This document shows, piece after piece, positions 35,738 through 47,200 of a stretch of 64,000 nt of DNA. Position 1 is the first letter of the stretch. Each line of letters opens with the position of its first letter. Location: contig MU385724.1 of NCBI GenBank assembly GCA_022497155.1, forward strand, positions 62,001 through 126,000. The letters are read 5' to 3'. The stretch is from Whalleya microplaca (lineage: Eukaryota; Ascomycota; Sordariomycetes; Xylariales; Xylariaceae). The notes below the pieces were generated by a model. That model was not told the DNA's origin, did no database searches, and saw nothing but the letters and a program-made list of their open reading frames with translations. The translations under genes were made by a program, and so were the position numbers.

Positions 35738-37144
35738 TTGTTAAGAACAGCATGTCGCACGATAGTCACTGGTCGATATGCCATCCCCGCCGATTCATCA
35801 TTTCAAGTGCTCGCACCTATATTGGAACAAGCACTAGCGCTTACGATCCTCGAGCACCCACTTCTGACAGTCGGCCTAGCCAGCGAAGACTCCAAGCAGC
35901 CCTCTTGGGTGCGCGTTAAGCATATCGACTTAGAGGGCATGATTACCTGGACACAAGCCCCTGAATCTGATAATTACGACCAATTTTTGGAACAGGTATT
36001 GATGAAGCATCATGATACCCCCTTTCCGGACCTCGAAACTGTTCCGGGCTGGCGATTAACTGTGCTGCGGAATAGCGATATCCCTCTACGGTATATTGAC
36101 GTTGCTTTCCACTACAATCATGCGAATATCGATGGAATCAGTGGCAAGATTTTCCACAAGGCATTGCATCGCAATTTGAACCTTGTCTCTGGTGGAAACA
36201 CGGACGCTCTAAGGGCCGTTGAGATGGATTGCCACATCCTGCATCTCCCGCAAGACTTGCAGCTTCCTCCTACCCAAGAAGACCTGATGAAGTTCCCTAT
36301 CTCACCATCGTTCCTTATAAGCACCGCTTGGAAGGGCCTACGACCCTCCTTTTTCGTCCCCGAGGAGTTCGCTCGTTGGGCGCCCATCCAAGCGTCGCCC
36401 AATGAGACGACTCTACAGCTCTTCACCGCCGAGGCCGCGGACATGAGGCATCTTCTGTCAGCATGCCGAAAAAATAGGACAACCATAACGGGGCTTTTCC
36501 ATGCCCTCGTTCTCGTGTCATTAAGTCAAAGACTTCCCAATCAGCCGGGATTTGTCGGTGGATCAACCATCAACACGCGCCGCTTCATCGAGGACGACAC
36601 GCTCGATCCTGACAACTTGATGGGTAACTTTGTGACATTGATGACGCATTTCTTTGATTCCAAATTTGTGTCGGCACTACGAGCCCGCGCAAGGAGTTCC
36701 GATAATTCGATCGCAGGACTGCAGGACTTGATATGGGAAGTCGCGGCAAGGATCAGAGCAGAGCTGACACAGAAGCTGGAGAGAGGCACCGCTGACGATA
36801 TGATGGGGTTGGTTGGGCTCATGGCCAAGGGGGACTTCAGACCGATTTTGAAAAGTGAGATGAAGAAACATCGAGAGTGCAGCTGGGAAGTGAGCAATCT
36901 CGGTACGATGGACGTTTCAACACCAGAAGGTACTGAGTGGCGAGTCGAACAGTTGATATCATCACAGAGCGCCGTCGCAAATGGTGCCGCAATTCTGATA
37001 TTCCCCATATCTGTGAAGGGCGGCCGTATGTGTACCGCTATTACGGCACAGAAGGCCGTTGTTGAGCCAGCTTTGATAGAAGGGTTGGCAAATGACTTGG
37101 ATACCTGGCTGAAGGTGCTTGCGAATGATACGACCATGGCTTAA
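35738..37144 (+). CDS. alcohol acetyltransferase-like acyl-CoA transferase (5' end unresolved)
   Basis: A 468-codon frame; the first codon is not ATG, so at least one upstream exon is missing and the exon probably starts after the acceptor at about 35750. The sequence is that of fungal alcohol acetyltransferase-like enzymes of the condensation/BAHD-like fold. Seen are TIVTGRYAIPADSS, LEHPLLTVGLASEDS, the catalytic HxxxD motif in HYNHANIDG, GLFHALVLVSL, the C-terminal WEVSNLGTMDV and a SAVANGAAILIFPISVKGG tail. Such enzymes transfer acetyl or other acyl groups from CoA to alcohols. Placed 4.4 kb from the P450 and near the terpene synthase, it is a good candidate to acylate a terpene alcohol. 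A MITE lies 117 bp beyond the stop codon. No internal damage is seen. Confidence 0.85.
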   Translation: MLRTACRTIVTGRYAIPADSSFQVLAPILEQALALTILEHPLLTVGLASEDSKQPSWVRVKHIDLEGMITWTQAPESDNYDQFLEQVLMKHHDTPFPDLETVPGWRLTVLRNSDIPLRYIDVAFHYNHANIDGISGKIFHKALHRNLNLVSGGNTDALRAVEMDCHILHLPQDLQLPPTQEDLMKFPISPSFLISTAWKGLRPSFFVPEEFARWAPIQASPNETTLQLFTAEAADMRHLLSACRKNRTTITGLFHALVLVSLSQRLPNQPGFVGGSTINTRRFIEDDTLDPDNLMGNFVTLMTHFFDSKFVSALRARARSSDNSIAGLQDLIWEVAARIRAELTQKLERGTADDMMGLVGLMAKGDFRPILKSEMKKHRECSWEVSNLGTMDVSTPEGTEWRVEQLISSQSAVANGAAILIFPISVKGGRMCTAITAQKAVVEPALIEGLANDLDTWLKVLANDTTMA

Positions 37145-37261
37145 TTATAGTGCTATGACCTGAAAATAAGCTACCCACCGACGTACATTGAGCAAGAATT
37201 GGAGGCATCACCGAAGTGTTCCAAGAGGAGCGAGATATAAGTATATATCGTACTATTTGAT

Positions 37262-37765
37262 CGACGTGGCTAATTACACGGTGAAATCGGCTAAAAGGAC
37301 GGTGGTCGATGCTCAGACTAGTTACCTAGCGCCGCAGTACTTTTTGACTGACAACTGGATGTATATACCTTTTCTTTTGGATTTTCTCCCATTTAGGTAC
37401 GCTTGTTACTCTGAGGGTGCCACTTTGACGATGATTTCGATTTCCCTGAAGCTGTTGATACTGCTGCGAAGCTGCCTGAACAGTTGTTAAAATTAGATTA
37501 GATTAGATTAGATTAGATAAGAGATCGCGCGCGCTTGAATTTAATGGTAGTTATAAAGGAATTGGAGTTTCTTGAGTGTTGTTGTTAGTTGTTGTTAAAG
37601 GCGTCGGCAGCGCTTAGTATAGCTCTGTAAATGCTAGAGATGGTACATCCATTTGCTAGGAAAGTGTACTGCGGGTAAGGTATATCCACTATTTCGATAT
37701 CTTTAGAATTTCAAGCTTAGACCACCGTGCTTTTAGCCGATTTCACCGTGTAATTAGCCACGTCG
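37262..37765. mobile_element. non-autonomous Mutator-like MITE, 46-bp TIR and 9-bp target duplication
   Basis: Left end 37262-37307 begins CGACGTGGCTAATTACACGG. The right end 37720-37765 is its reverse complement with one difference in 46 bases. The nine bases CTATTTGAT occur immediately outside both ends (37253-37261 and 37766-37774) as a perfect direct repeat. A 9-bp duplication is the hallmark of Mutator-like (MULE) transposition. The 504-bp element has no transposase. It includes a short GATTA tandem array near 37492-37519. The near-perfect ends and perfect duplication point to recent insertion. Confidence 0.92.
37492..37519. repeat. GATTA pentanucleotide tandem repeat
   Basis: About five copies of a GATTA unit inside the MULE-type MITE. 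Short and possibly variable in length. Confidence 0.8.
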
Positions 37766-38266
37766 CTATTTGATGACAGTGTATATAACGGGGAGACTTT
37801 TTAAGCATAGAGGCTAAGATCCCTTACCCACCGTGACCATGATTCTGAATGATTAATTATGGTTATTCACATCAAATGCTAGTCAGAAAGAATAAAATCG
37901 AGGTAATCAAGGTAAAAGTGCTCCGGGGGGACTGAGTTGACAGGACAGACTTTGCCTCGGATGATTTTGAGCTTCAAACAAGAGCAACCTGGAAAGGGAG
38001 GCGGTCGCATGGTAAAGCATATTATACAAGACGTAGTACATATAAAGCTAGGCAAATGCATAACTCACTGTTGAGTACGCCTATTTAGTTCCGCCTCAAA
38101 GCACTCGCCACATCGATTAGCAAATAGCCACAGGGTTTGGTTAAGGTTCGTAGTCCCTTCAGAAAGGAGTTTATATACCCAAAGGATGATCCTTGCGATC
38201 CAAGTGTTAAGGGTATGGCAGCCACAAAGGGTCTAGATTGAGTCTTCGACCTCTACTGGTCATACA

Positions 38267-38779
38267 CTAGACGGCATCTCGACCCTTAGCAGGGATGGTC
38301 GAGGTGTAAATGTTAGGACGTGAGCTTCTCCCCTGAGGTTCTACGCAAGTGGTAGCTAGGAGGGCAATCCTGTCCCTGATGCGTTCATACTCAATTCGTG
38401 CTTGAAATGTGATGCGCTCCTCATATTTTCTCCCAGTTGAGCAATGCCACGCGTACATCCCGAGAATCCAGATCAAGTTTCGGTATTGACAATCAGCACT
38501 CGTCGAGAAGAGAACCTGATCTGCTACCTGTCCTGTGAGATACCCTGCATTAAATTCCGCGATTAGGTTTTCGAGAAATCTAGCAATCCTGGAATGCGGG
38601 ACGGTCAATTCTTGGTCGGCACGATCCTGACGTGGAAGTTTGCGCGATAGCGTTTAAGTCACAATGACAACCTGCCATCTGATCTTCTGGCAGAGAGCAT
38701 GTTTCCAATGCCGACCGGACAGGGCCGCGAACGTTGACAGGTGCGGAATTAGAGTTGACATAACGTTGGCTAGTCCCAT
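38267..38779 (-). CDS. small protein of unknown function (two exons)
   Basis: Exon 1 38779-38672 and exon 2 38626-38267, joined across a 45-nt intron (donor GTTGTC, acceptor CGTCAG), give 155 residues beginning MGLANVMSTLIPHLSTFAAL. I do not recognise a family. The composition is that of a soluble, mainly helical protein (IARFLENLIAEFNAGYLTG, then ERITFQARIEYERIRDRIALL). The splice joins two frames exactly in phase and removes a stop codon, which supports a real gene, although the donor is weak. Its ATG is only 123 bp from the ATG of the divergent GNAT gene, so the two probably share a promoter. Confidence 0.5.
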
Positions 38780-38902
38780 GTCTCTGAACTCTGATTGTCC
38801 CCCGTGTGGAGATAAAACGACCCTGCCCGCCAGTTCCTTAGGGGTCGTTCTTCATTCAGGGTCTCAGTATTGTTCTGGACATATGAGCACGTGAGAGCGA
38901 CG
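38780..38902. promoter_or_regulatory. compact bidirectional promoter
   Basis: Only 123 bp separate the start codons of the small unknown gene (-) and the GNAT acetyltransferase gene (+). If both gene models are right, this is a shared promoter. No TATA or operator is called. Confidence 0.45.
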
Positions 38903-39667
38903 ATGTCTACACAGAGCGAATACGCATCGGCGGGCAAAGTGAGCCTCGCAAACCAAGACGATATCCCCGAGCTCATCGAGATCTTCTGGGAGGCCTTTAG
39001 CGGCCCCGGGGAGATACTGTTCCCACACACGGACAATGGGAAAAAGTGGCTGCAGCGGAGTTTTCAGAATCTGCTGGGCAGGAAGTCTTTCTACAGACCG
39101 GAATCGAAGGTAGCTGTGGTTAGGAACTTGAACGGTCTGAGCATGATATCTCGAGAAGACCTTGGATGTATTGCTAACAAACAGATCAGGCAAACCCGTC
39201 GCACTTGCGATCACCCACATCGTCAGACCGGGCCAGACCATTGTTGGAAAGTCGTGGATGACCAGGTGGTCGCCATGTGAGGACATACCGGATATGAGCG
39301 AAGAGAGGCTCGGTGCGTTCTTCGAGCCATTGGCCAAGGCTCATTACATGGTGACGGGCAAAGAGGGCCATGTCTGTAGGTTGCCAGCTATGCTGATCAG
39401 GTGACGGCCCGATAGACAACTGACTTCAGATGTGCAGTCATCGAACTCATCATGACCAAGTCGAACTATCGCGGGAAAGGATACGCATCGGCGCTGATGA
39501 CGTGGGTCACCAAACTTGCGGACGACCTTGTGGTCCCTTGCTACCTGGACGCTGGAGAGCGGGGCATGGGCATTTGCGACCGATGCGGTTTCAGGGGACA
39601 GGACATCGAATTCAAGTACGGCGGACCTCCGCCGTGTAAGCCGATGTTGCGACCGAGAAAGGCATAA
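38903..39667 (+). CDS. GNAT-family N-acetyltransferase
   Basis: Three exons, 38903-39134, 39190-39375 and 39438-39667 (introns 55 and 62 nt, with CTAAC and CTGAC branch sequences), give 215 residues. The order of elements is that of fungal GNAT proteins: an N-terminal helix pair (DDIPELIEIFWEAF), a central strand (NGKPVALAITHIVRPG), the acetyl-CoA-binding motif A in NYRGKGYASALMTW, and the C-terminal PCYLDAGERGMGICDRCGF. Acetyl-CoA is the likely donor; the acceptor (small amine, amino acid or antibiotic-like molecule) is unknown. In many fungi these single-domain GNATs detoxify amines. The start MSTQSEYASAG is preferred to an in-frame ATG-free extension further upstream. Confidence 0.88.
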
Positions 39668-41375
39668 TCAATCTACCGTACCCGGCCGTTCAGATTAAGA
39701 AAAGTCGGCATAAAAAGCGAAGCAGGAGAATGACTGATGAGACGATGAGATGAGATTGGATTTGAAAGTTTACTTATTAATGATTTCGCAGGGCATGAGG
39801 GGCCGTAAGGTATCTCACGCTGACCTAATAATCGAGATCAAGGGCTGCTGTGCCCCACAAAGATCCATGATCTGCAACCGACTCGGCTGGTCGGCTGGCT
39901 GGATCATGGGCTGCATGGATGGGCAGCGAGACGGGCAGGGCTTTTGCAGGGCTTTGAGCCGCGCGAAACTCTCCGGAACGAACATATCCATCCTGTCCCA
40001 CACGTACATACGTTCTGTTTATCATTGGAATGTCGATCAAGTTGTTTGAGATAGGTTTTCATGTTGCTGTTGGATAATGAAATAATGCCTCGTTGCTTTA
40101 CTATATCTGTAGACCTTGGGCTAGACCGTGTGTGTAATGTGTACTTGGTAAATGAGAAGATGTCGTACTGGGATATACTCGATCTGACTGCCCAGCCTTT
40201 TAACGTGTTGTAGGCAGTTCGTTTCGATCAATATATACATGTATGTACATACATATGTGCTATGTAAGTCATTTAGCCTTATGTTGGTACTTGTAAGCTG
40301 TACAGTCCGTACGCGCAGGTAGGTCAATTCCCTTTAGGGCCTTGCTAGGGCAGGACATTGCTAGCTACAGCCCACACAGAGGCAACCGAGGCAGCGTCTA
40401 GCCACACTACAGCTAATAATAAGCTTAAACAATCGAAGCGTTCCTAACCCGATTGAGATTCCCATCATTTCTTGCATTCCCGATTCCCGCTGGCAAGTCC
40501 GACGAACACTCACTTCCGCACAACACCATCTCTTTTAAGTTAACCGCGACCCTCAAGTGCTATGTATGCCAAGAAGGCAGGACACCAGCTTGGTACCTGC
40601 TATGTAGGACATGTACAGATCTGTAACTGCCCTCGTAACTTCGAAAGTGGCCCGGGTGGTCCAATAAAGGATGCTGCCAAGCCTCCGTACAGGTCTGTTC
40701 TCTATTTAGGTCCTTGCCGATTAAGTCATTTCATCCAGACTTTCCAGAACTTCGCGGACGGCAATTGCAATCTGCAAAAAGCAGCACGGGTTGCTGACCA
40801 TCTGTCCTTCCCTGAATTCAACCGTTTCTTGGCGACGTCCTCAGTGCCTTCCTTACGAATTGTCTGCCTGCCTACCTACATTCTTCCACTGCTCCTTCTT
40901 GTACTGCGTACATGTAATATCCTGTTAAGAGAATTGAATCATTTCCAAATCTGACCACCTGACCTAGATCTTCCTTTCCTCTCCTTTCCCTCCCTCAACT
41001 CAAAGTTCAGTTCCCCTCCTTCGTCGAGTCTGCTTCGTCTTGCGTCTTTGCTTACATAGCTCTCCATTGCTTTGCCCTTGCTTCCATTGCCATTGCTCTG
41101 AACTACTTGCTTCGGACGAAGAGTGAGCGGTGAGATCTACCATTACAATTGTCTATGAAGTCTTCCATCTAGCACATTCGTCTTGGCTGAGGTCGTTTTG
41201 CTTAGTTTTGGATAAATATGATAGAATTGTGTCTTGGCTGAATTACACCATTCCATTCCTTTTTTCCCTTTTGCCCTGTCCCTCGAGGCCCTCGTCCTGC
41301 CCTCCTGTCCAGGTCGTCGAGATACTGGTTAACCTAGCACTGTTATCTCTGTAGTGTAGCAGGCGACCTGATATC
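39668..41375. other. promoter and pyrimidine-rich leader of the GH47 gene
   Basis: No supported exon. From about 40970 to 41370 the plus strand is strongly C/T-rich (TTCCTTTCCTCTCC-type tracts), a common feature of strongly expressed filamentous-fungal promoters and 5' leaders. The frame at 40562-40954 lacks family features and was not accepted. Confidence 0.5.
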
Positions 41376-44246
41376 ATGACGCGCTTACGGAAATACCGCT
41401 ACTATGTTTTCCTTGCTGCTATTATCGTATGCTTGCTGTACCGCTCCACCAAGGACAGTGAGCAATGGGAGCCGGCCTCGGCATCGGTCCCCTACCACAG
41501 AGCCCCGCCGAAGGGCATGAACAAGGCTGTTGTCTACGACACAGGCGGCACCAAGGCTTCGTACCACGATGACGATTCGGTTCAGCAATCTCTCCAGAAC
41601 GCCGAGGAAGCGGCCCCGATCAAATTACCTGTCTTGAAACCTACCACCGTCGAAGATGCCGCCGACAAATTCGATCTACCTCCCAGTCCAACTCCCCCGA
41701 CCACGGGCGATGAAACCAAGGTAGTTGTCTACGATCAGGACGGCGCTGCGAAGACGACTGACGCCCCGTTGATCGATATCCCTGATAAGAAGGTCGGGCA
41801 AGGGGCAAAGGGTGTTGGAATCCCAGTGCACGGCGCACCTGATGGCAAGAATACTAAGGATCATACCGCAACCACGACGATTCACTGGACGAAGATGCCC
41901 GAGCATTTCCCTGTTGCCGAAGAAGATATCATCCCGTTGCCGACGGGGAAACCGAAGCAAATTCCTGCCGTTCAATACAAGTTTGAGAAAGAGTCGACAG
42001 ATACTCGGCAGAAGCGTCTGGATCGTCTCGCTAAGGTCAAAGCCGAAATGACGCGTGGGTGGAACGGCTACGTGAAATACGCCAAAGGGCATGACGAATT
42101 GAGCCCGGTCTCCAAGAAATACCGTGATCCTTTCTGTGGTTGGGCGGCGACCTTGGTGGACGCCCTAGATTCGTTATGGATCATGGGTATGACAGACGAG
42201 TTTGAAGAGGCCCTCCTTGAGGTTGAAAAGATCGACTTTACCACCTCCGAATTTCGATCCGAGATACCCATCTTCGAGACGACCATTCGATATCTCGGTG
42301 GTTTGATAGCAGCCTACGATGTCAGCGGTGGCAAATCTGGGCGATACGAAATTCTCCTGAAGAAGGCCGTCGAGCTCGCCGAGATCCTGATGAGTATATT
42401 CGATACTCCGAACCGCATGCCTGTCCTGTATTATAATTGGAAGCCAGCTATCGCCTCGCAGCCGAAGAGGGCTGGGTCGTCGGTTAGTATTGCAGAATTA
42501 GGCTCACTCGCCATGGAATTCACGCGTCTTGCGCAAATCACGGAAGAGGACAAGTACTACGACGCCGTTGCGCGCATCACCGATGCTTTATACGAGTGGG
42601 AAGAGCGGGGGACGAGCATCCCTGGCATCTTCCCCGAGCGCGTCGATGCATCCGGATGTAATAGAACTGCCGAGGCCTTGGTCGCTGCAAAGGAGGCTGC
42701 GAATCTAGAACAGCAACAGTCGCTGAATAAACGCTCTGAGGTGGGGACACTCGATGCTAGCGATGAAACAAAGACTATAGCTTCTAAAAGGCAGAAGCTG
42801 CGGGAATGTATCCCTCAAGGACTCGCGCCTGGCGGCTTTAATGAACAATACAGCATGGGGGGAAGCCAGGACAGTACTTACGAATACTTCCCTAAGCAGT
42901 GGCTCCTTTTGGGTGGTCTCGAACCCAAGTACAAGACCCTCCATCTGAAGACTGTCGAGGCTGTCAAGAAGTGGCTACTGTACCGACCCATGATACCGGA
43001 CAACCGCGACATTCTGTTCTCCGCCAAGATTAATACGCAAGGTAACCCCGAAGTCGATGCCGTCATGGAATGGGAGGTGACGCATCTCACCTGTTTCATC
43101 GGTGGTATGTTTGGTTTGGGCGGTAAAGTCTTCGACGTCCCCGAGGACGTAGAAATTGGAAAGAAGCTTACCGACGGCTGTGTTTGGGCTTACGAGACCA
43201 TGCCAAGTGGAATCATGCCCGAGGGTGCCAGCGTCGTACCCTGCGCAGAGGTTAACAATTGCCATTGGAACGAGACTATGTATTGGGAGTGGCTGGATCC
43301 ACTCTTCGCTAGTCGTAATGCGCAGGTTGAGGAGTTCGATACCCGTCAGAAGCAATTGAAGGCGGAAAAGGCGAAGGCGAAGGAGGAGAAGAAATTCGTC
43401 GCGGCAGCTGCGGAAAAGGCCGCCAATGCTGAACAGGACGGTCAGTTCAGCAGAGAAACTTTTAATGACAAGTCGCGGCATGCCCCGGACCCAGATGAGC
43501 TCGAGTCCCGCAAGGTACAGAAGAGGGCACCGCCTACGAAGATACCGACATCAAGTGACCGCAATGGCGCCTCCAAAGAGTCGACAAAGTCTAACAAGCT
43601 CGAAGAGGCCTTAGATATGAACGTGGGCAGCGGCGCTACCGTCAAGCCCGTGGACCTCGGTGCCGGACAAATTCCGCTTCAGGAGGAGGTTGAAGAAGAG
43701 TTCCCGGACCCGCAGCGACCCCTCTCACATGAGGAATACGTACAATCCCGCATCAAGAATGAGAGGATTCCGGCGGGTTATGTCAATGTCCACTTCAGGA
43801 GATATATCCTTCGGTAAGTCCAAGAGTTCGGCCGTTCCTCGTCCAAACACAAGCAGGCCCAATTGATATCTGGCTCATTGCTAATGTACCTCACAGACCG
43901 GAAGCCATCGAGTCTGTCTGGTACATGTACCGGATCACGGGTGACAGTTACTGGCAGGACAAGGGCTGGAAGATGTTCAACGCCATTGTCAGTCAGACAA
44001 GAACGGAAGCTGGAAACAGTGCCATCGACGATGTGTTGACCCCGAACTCCGCCCAAGTCGACGAGATGGAGAGTTTCTGGCTTGCCGAGACTCTCAAGTA
44101 TTTCTACTTATTGTAAGTGATACATTTATCAAGCGTTGGGGGGAATAGATGCTGATTAGTCGCGCAGGTTCTCGGATCCAAGTCTCATCAGCTTGGATGA
44201 GTGGGTGTTGAATACGGAAGCCCATCCTTTCAAGCGGCCAGCTTGA
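41376..44246 (+). CDS. class I alpha-1,2-mannosidase (glycoside hydrolase family 47)
   Basis: Three exons, 41376-43813, 43897-44112 and 44168-44246 (introns 83 and 55 nt), give 910 residues. A type II membrane anchor (residues about 8-22, [14 protein letters not shown]) puts the catalytic domain in the ER/Golgi lumen. GH47 landmarks are [61 protein letters not shown] and the closing [10 protein letters not shown]. The enzyme trims mannose from N-linked glycans during maturation or ER quality control. It is longer than simple GH47 proteins: a Pro/Thr/Asp-rich stalk of about 220 residues precedes the domain. A Lys/Glu/Ala-rich insert of roughly 150 residues (coiled-coil-like, around residues 650-790) interrupts it before [18 protein letters not shown] do not see an ER retention signal. 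Confidence 0.95.
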
Positions 44247-47200
44247 ATTGTATAATAAATTCTGGGATAAATCCAAAGGTTCTTGCATGGATATAAGGAA
44301 AACGATGGGGCATTTTAGCGATTGTCAAACTTCAACGTCAAAGTTTGGCATTAGCAGTTTAATATGCTCTTCGCTGTGGGCGGACATACCCATGAAAACC
44401 GGGTTGTGGGGTCCATTCATGCAAGCCGCATGGGATGACGCGCGTCGTCAATCTGACACTTGACACTGACAACCAACACACCACCACCAACAAACAGCGC
44501 TGCTGCAGGCACTTGACCGAACTCAAGTGCGGTGGCGTTATGTTGTCATCCGGCGCAGCGAAAGTCAAATAAGGGGAAAAGGTGTATCGCATAGAGGGAA
44601 AACGCATCGGGGTCTACTACTAGGTTTGATGGTAGACGCACATCCAATGTGTATTGGCTAGTACGCCGCGGGTCTTTTGTTTCCTGGGCGACTCGGGAGC
44701 ATAAGTATATTAAGTGTCCTGGGTGAATTGAATGCATTATCGGCGTTTAGCAGATGGTTTAGGGTACTTGAATTAATTCGTTCCGGAGTTCTGGTGAGAT
44801 TTATATGCAGCGCGCTGGTGTTTGCTGTAGAAAAAGTTCTAGTGATGCCGCTCTTGCTGTTGTATCTGTATTGACTGTATTGAACTACCTAATCAACGAG
44901 CTTGTAGGCGAGTTTGCTGTATCGACTGCGGTTATTAGTAGACCTAAGCCGGACGGTTGGGGGATCATTTGTGTCGTTTGTTCTTGATCTGCTATTTGTA
45001 GAGTCTAAAACGTGACAGCCTTTTTCGTCATGTCATTCTCTAGATTATCACCGATTATGCAGTTCTGCGGTGTCGTTGGACTTGGCTAGGTAGAATACAC
45101 AATCCCTCGCCGGCTTGAGATGGTGTTATATCTAATCGCCTTGGTACCGTCAAACAATATGCATGAAAACAACATACATGAAAATCTATTGAAGCAATAT
45201 ATCGGTTACGAGGTAAGCGTTGTAGATATAGGGGAGCCACAAGCTGCAGACGTACTGCTTGGGGGAGACTAAACATAGTCGGTAGCTGAGAGGCTGACAA
45301 CCTGAGGAACGAACACTAGAGTCGACCTAACATGGCCTCCGCCTCTCATAGACGACAATATATATTCACCTAGGTACCACACGTTAACCTCGGGTAAGCG
45401 AAGTCCTTGTCGACATAGCCGATACCCCTCGATCGTGCGGAATGAACAAGACCTCAGTCCTATCGTCGTTTGATTCTGTCCTCTGGTGAGGTAGGTGGCC
45501 GACTCCGGATTGAATTTCGTGCTGTTGGATCGGCGGGCTGCTGGCCTACTTACTATCAATACCCAGTGTATACATGTTGCTCACCAGACTTAGAGCCGAG
45601 CTTTTGGGTCTACATGTAAGTACTGGGGAGCGTTGCGTACATGCTGTCGCTACGGATTGACCCTTGCCAATGGATGACACTGTGAAGTTCACGTATTCTG
45701 GTCGAGATTTCGTGACACGGAGTTGAGGAGGAAGACTGGAGGACCCGAGCCGATTGAACGACGCTGATGCGCAGACGTGTCCCCTTGAGTAACACAGCTA
45801 TATCTATATAAATTAGTCGCAGAGCCGGTTATACCGCAACCCAAGATAACCAGAGAAATAAGGAGGTTGCTGAACCGCCCGCGGCTCGATCTCATCCTCG
45901 CGATAGCCGTCATCGTCGATGACGTCTCTCCGCCCGAGGGTACCCGCGGGCTCGAGGACCGGGATGGACTCCACACGCTCATCAACTCCACGCTTAGAGC
46001 CGTCGACAGCGGGCTTTTGTTCGTTCTTGGATGGCGATGCGGTGGTGTCTGGGTAGCGTCGGTTGAGTTCAATGTTCGTTTGAGTTACATATTGACTCAG
46101 CAAATCTGGGGTTCTAACTGGAATAAGGCTATCCAGTAAACGACATGATCGTCACCGTGGATGGGCTAAGCATAGTCTTCGTCAAGGTAGTTAGCTGTGC
46201 TTCTCTGTCAACTAGTTTATACGTATGTATAATAGAAATCAAGACATTCGAGGTGTCCGCGCCACGTATCTTAGCAACAGCCAGTCTGTTGGAATGATAG
46301 CCAAGTGGCCTTATGGGATCGGTAATTATGTCCTCTAGTCATTCTAATCCAGTCCAGGAGACGAGTAACTCGCCAATTATCTCACATCCGTCAAATGTCC
46401 CATCTTATTAGCCGTAGCGGGAGTTTACAGTCACAAGACCTTTGGTGTCTGTGGCATATAGTTCACAGCATCGTAAGAGCTAGGGGTCTCCGGAGTCTGG
46501 AGGTGCCGAACACTAGCTATTGAATATCAGGGGAAATCTACTAAAGCACTTTGAGAGTATAGTAGAATTATGGCACATAGTGCAGTCGTCTAAGACGCGT
46601 GCTATTGTGGTGGGTGAAGGTGACAATCTGTGATGGGAGAGTCTGGATAGAAAGGGATAAGCTTTCAAGCCATCTGTCTCCATATCCATTGGAATAACAT
46701 CCCCAGTTCTTACCATCTAGAAAGATTTCTGGTCTCTGGATCTTACCTACGACATCACCAAGCCCGAAGTAGGCTATATCAACATCGTCACCAGCTGGCC
46801 TTTGTATCTTAGCATCTAGTAAATGCCCCAAAAGGGGCAAACACTAGATCGGCACCAGCGACCAAATTTCATCCACTCTTCACGCGGGGATGAAACTACA
46901 TAATAGAATGGCTCAAAAGAGCTATGGCCGAGCAAAATCACATCAACGACGGGAGGCGAAGGTTTTAGCGGGTAGCGCGATACTTAGGGCAGCCCAAAAG
47001 TAGCAATTTTGCCCGAGTCCTAATTAGCATTCTCAGGACAGAAATGAATTACACGAAAGCGAAGAAACGGCACGGCGAATAAGCAAGGAATGAATACTAT
47101 ATCGTACGGTTATTCACTGAGAAATTTGACTAAGTGAGTCGATATCAAAAGCCTTTAGGGACACCGAGACGGTCAGGGGTGAGATAAGCCAGCTGAATTT

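Larger units (their letters stand above)
37145..38266. other. intergenic with MULE-type MITE
   Basis: Apart from the MITE at 37262-37765, no gene is seen. The short spacer 37145-37252 holds the acyltransferase 3' end. Confidence 0.5.

Noticed and set aside
40562..40954. 130-codon frame upstream of the GH47 gene
   Set aside because: It has no recognised domain, is not GC-enriched like real exons here, and lies in a promoter region.
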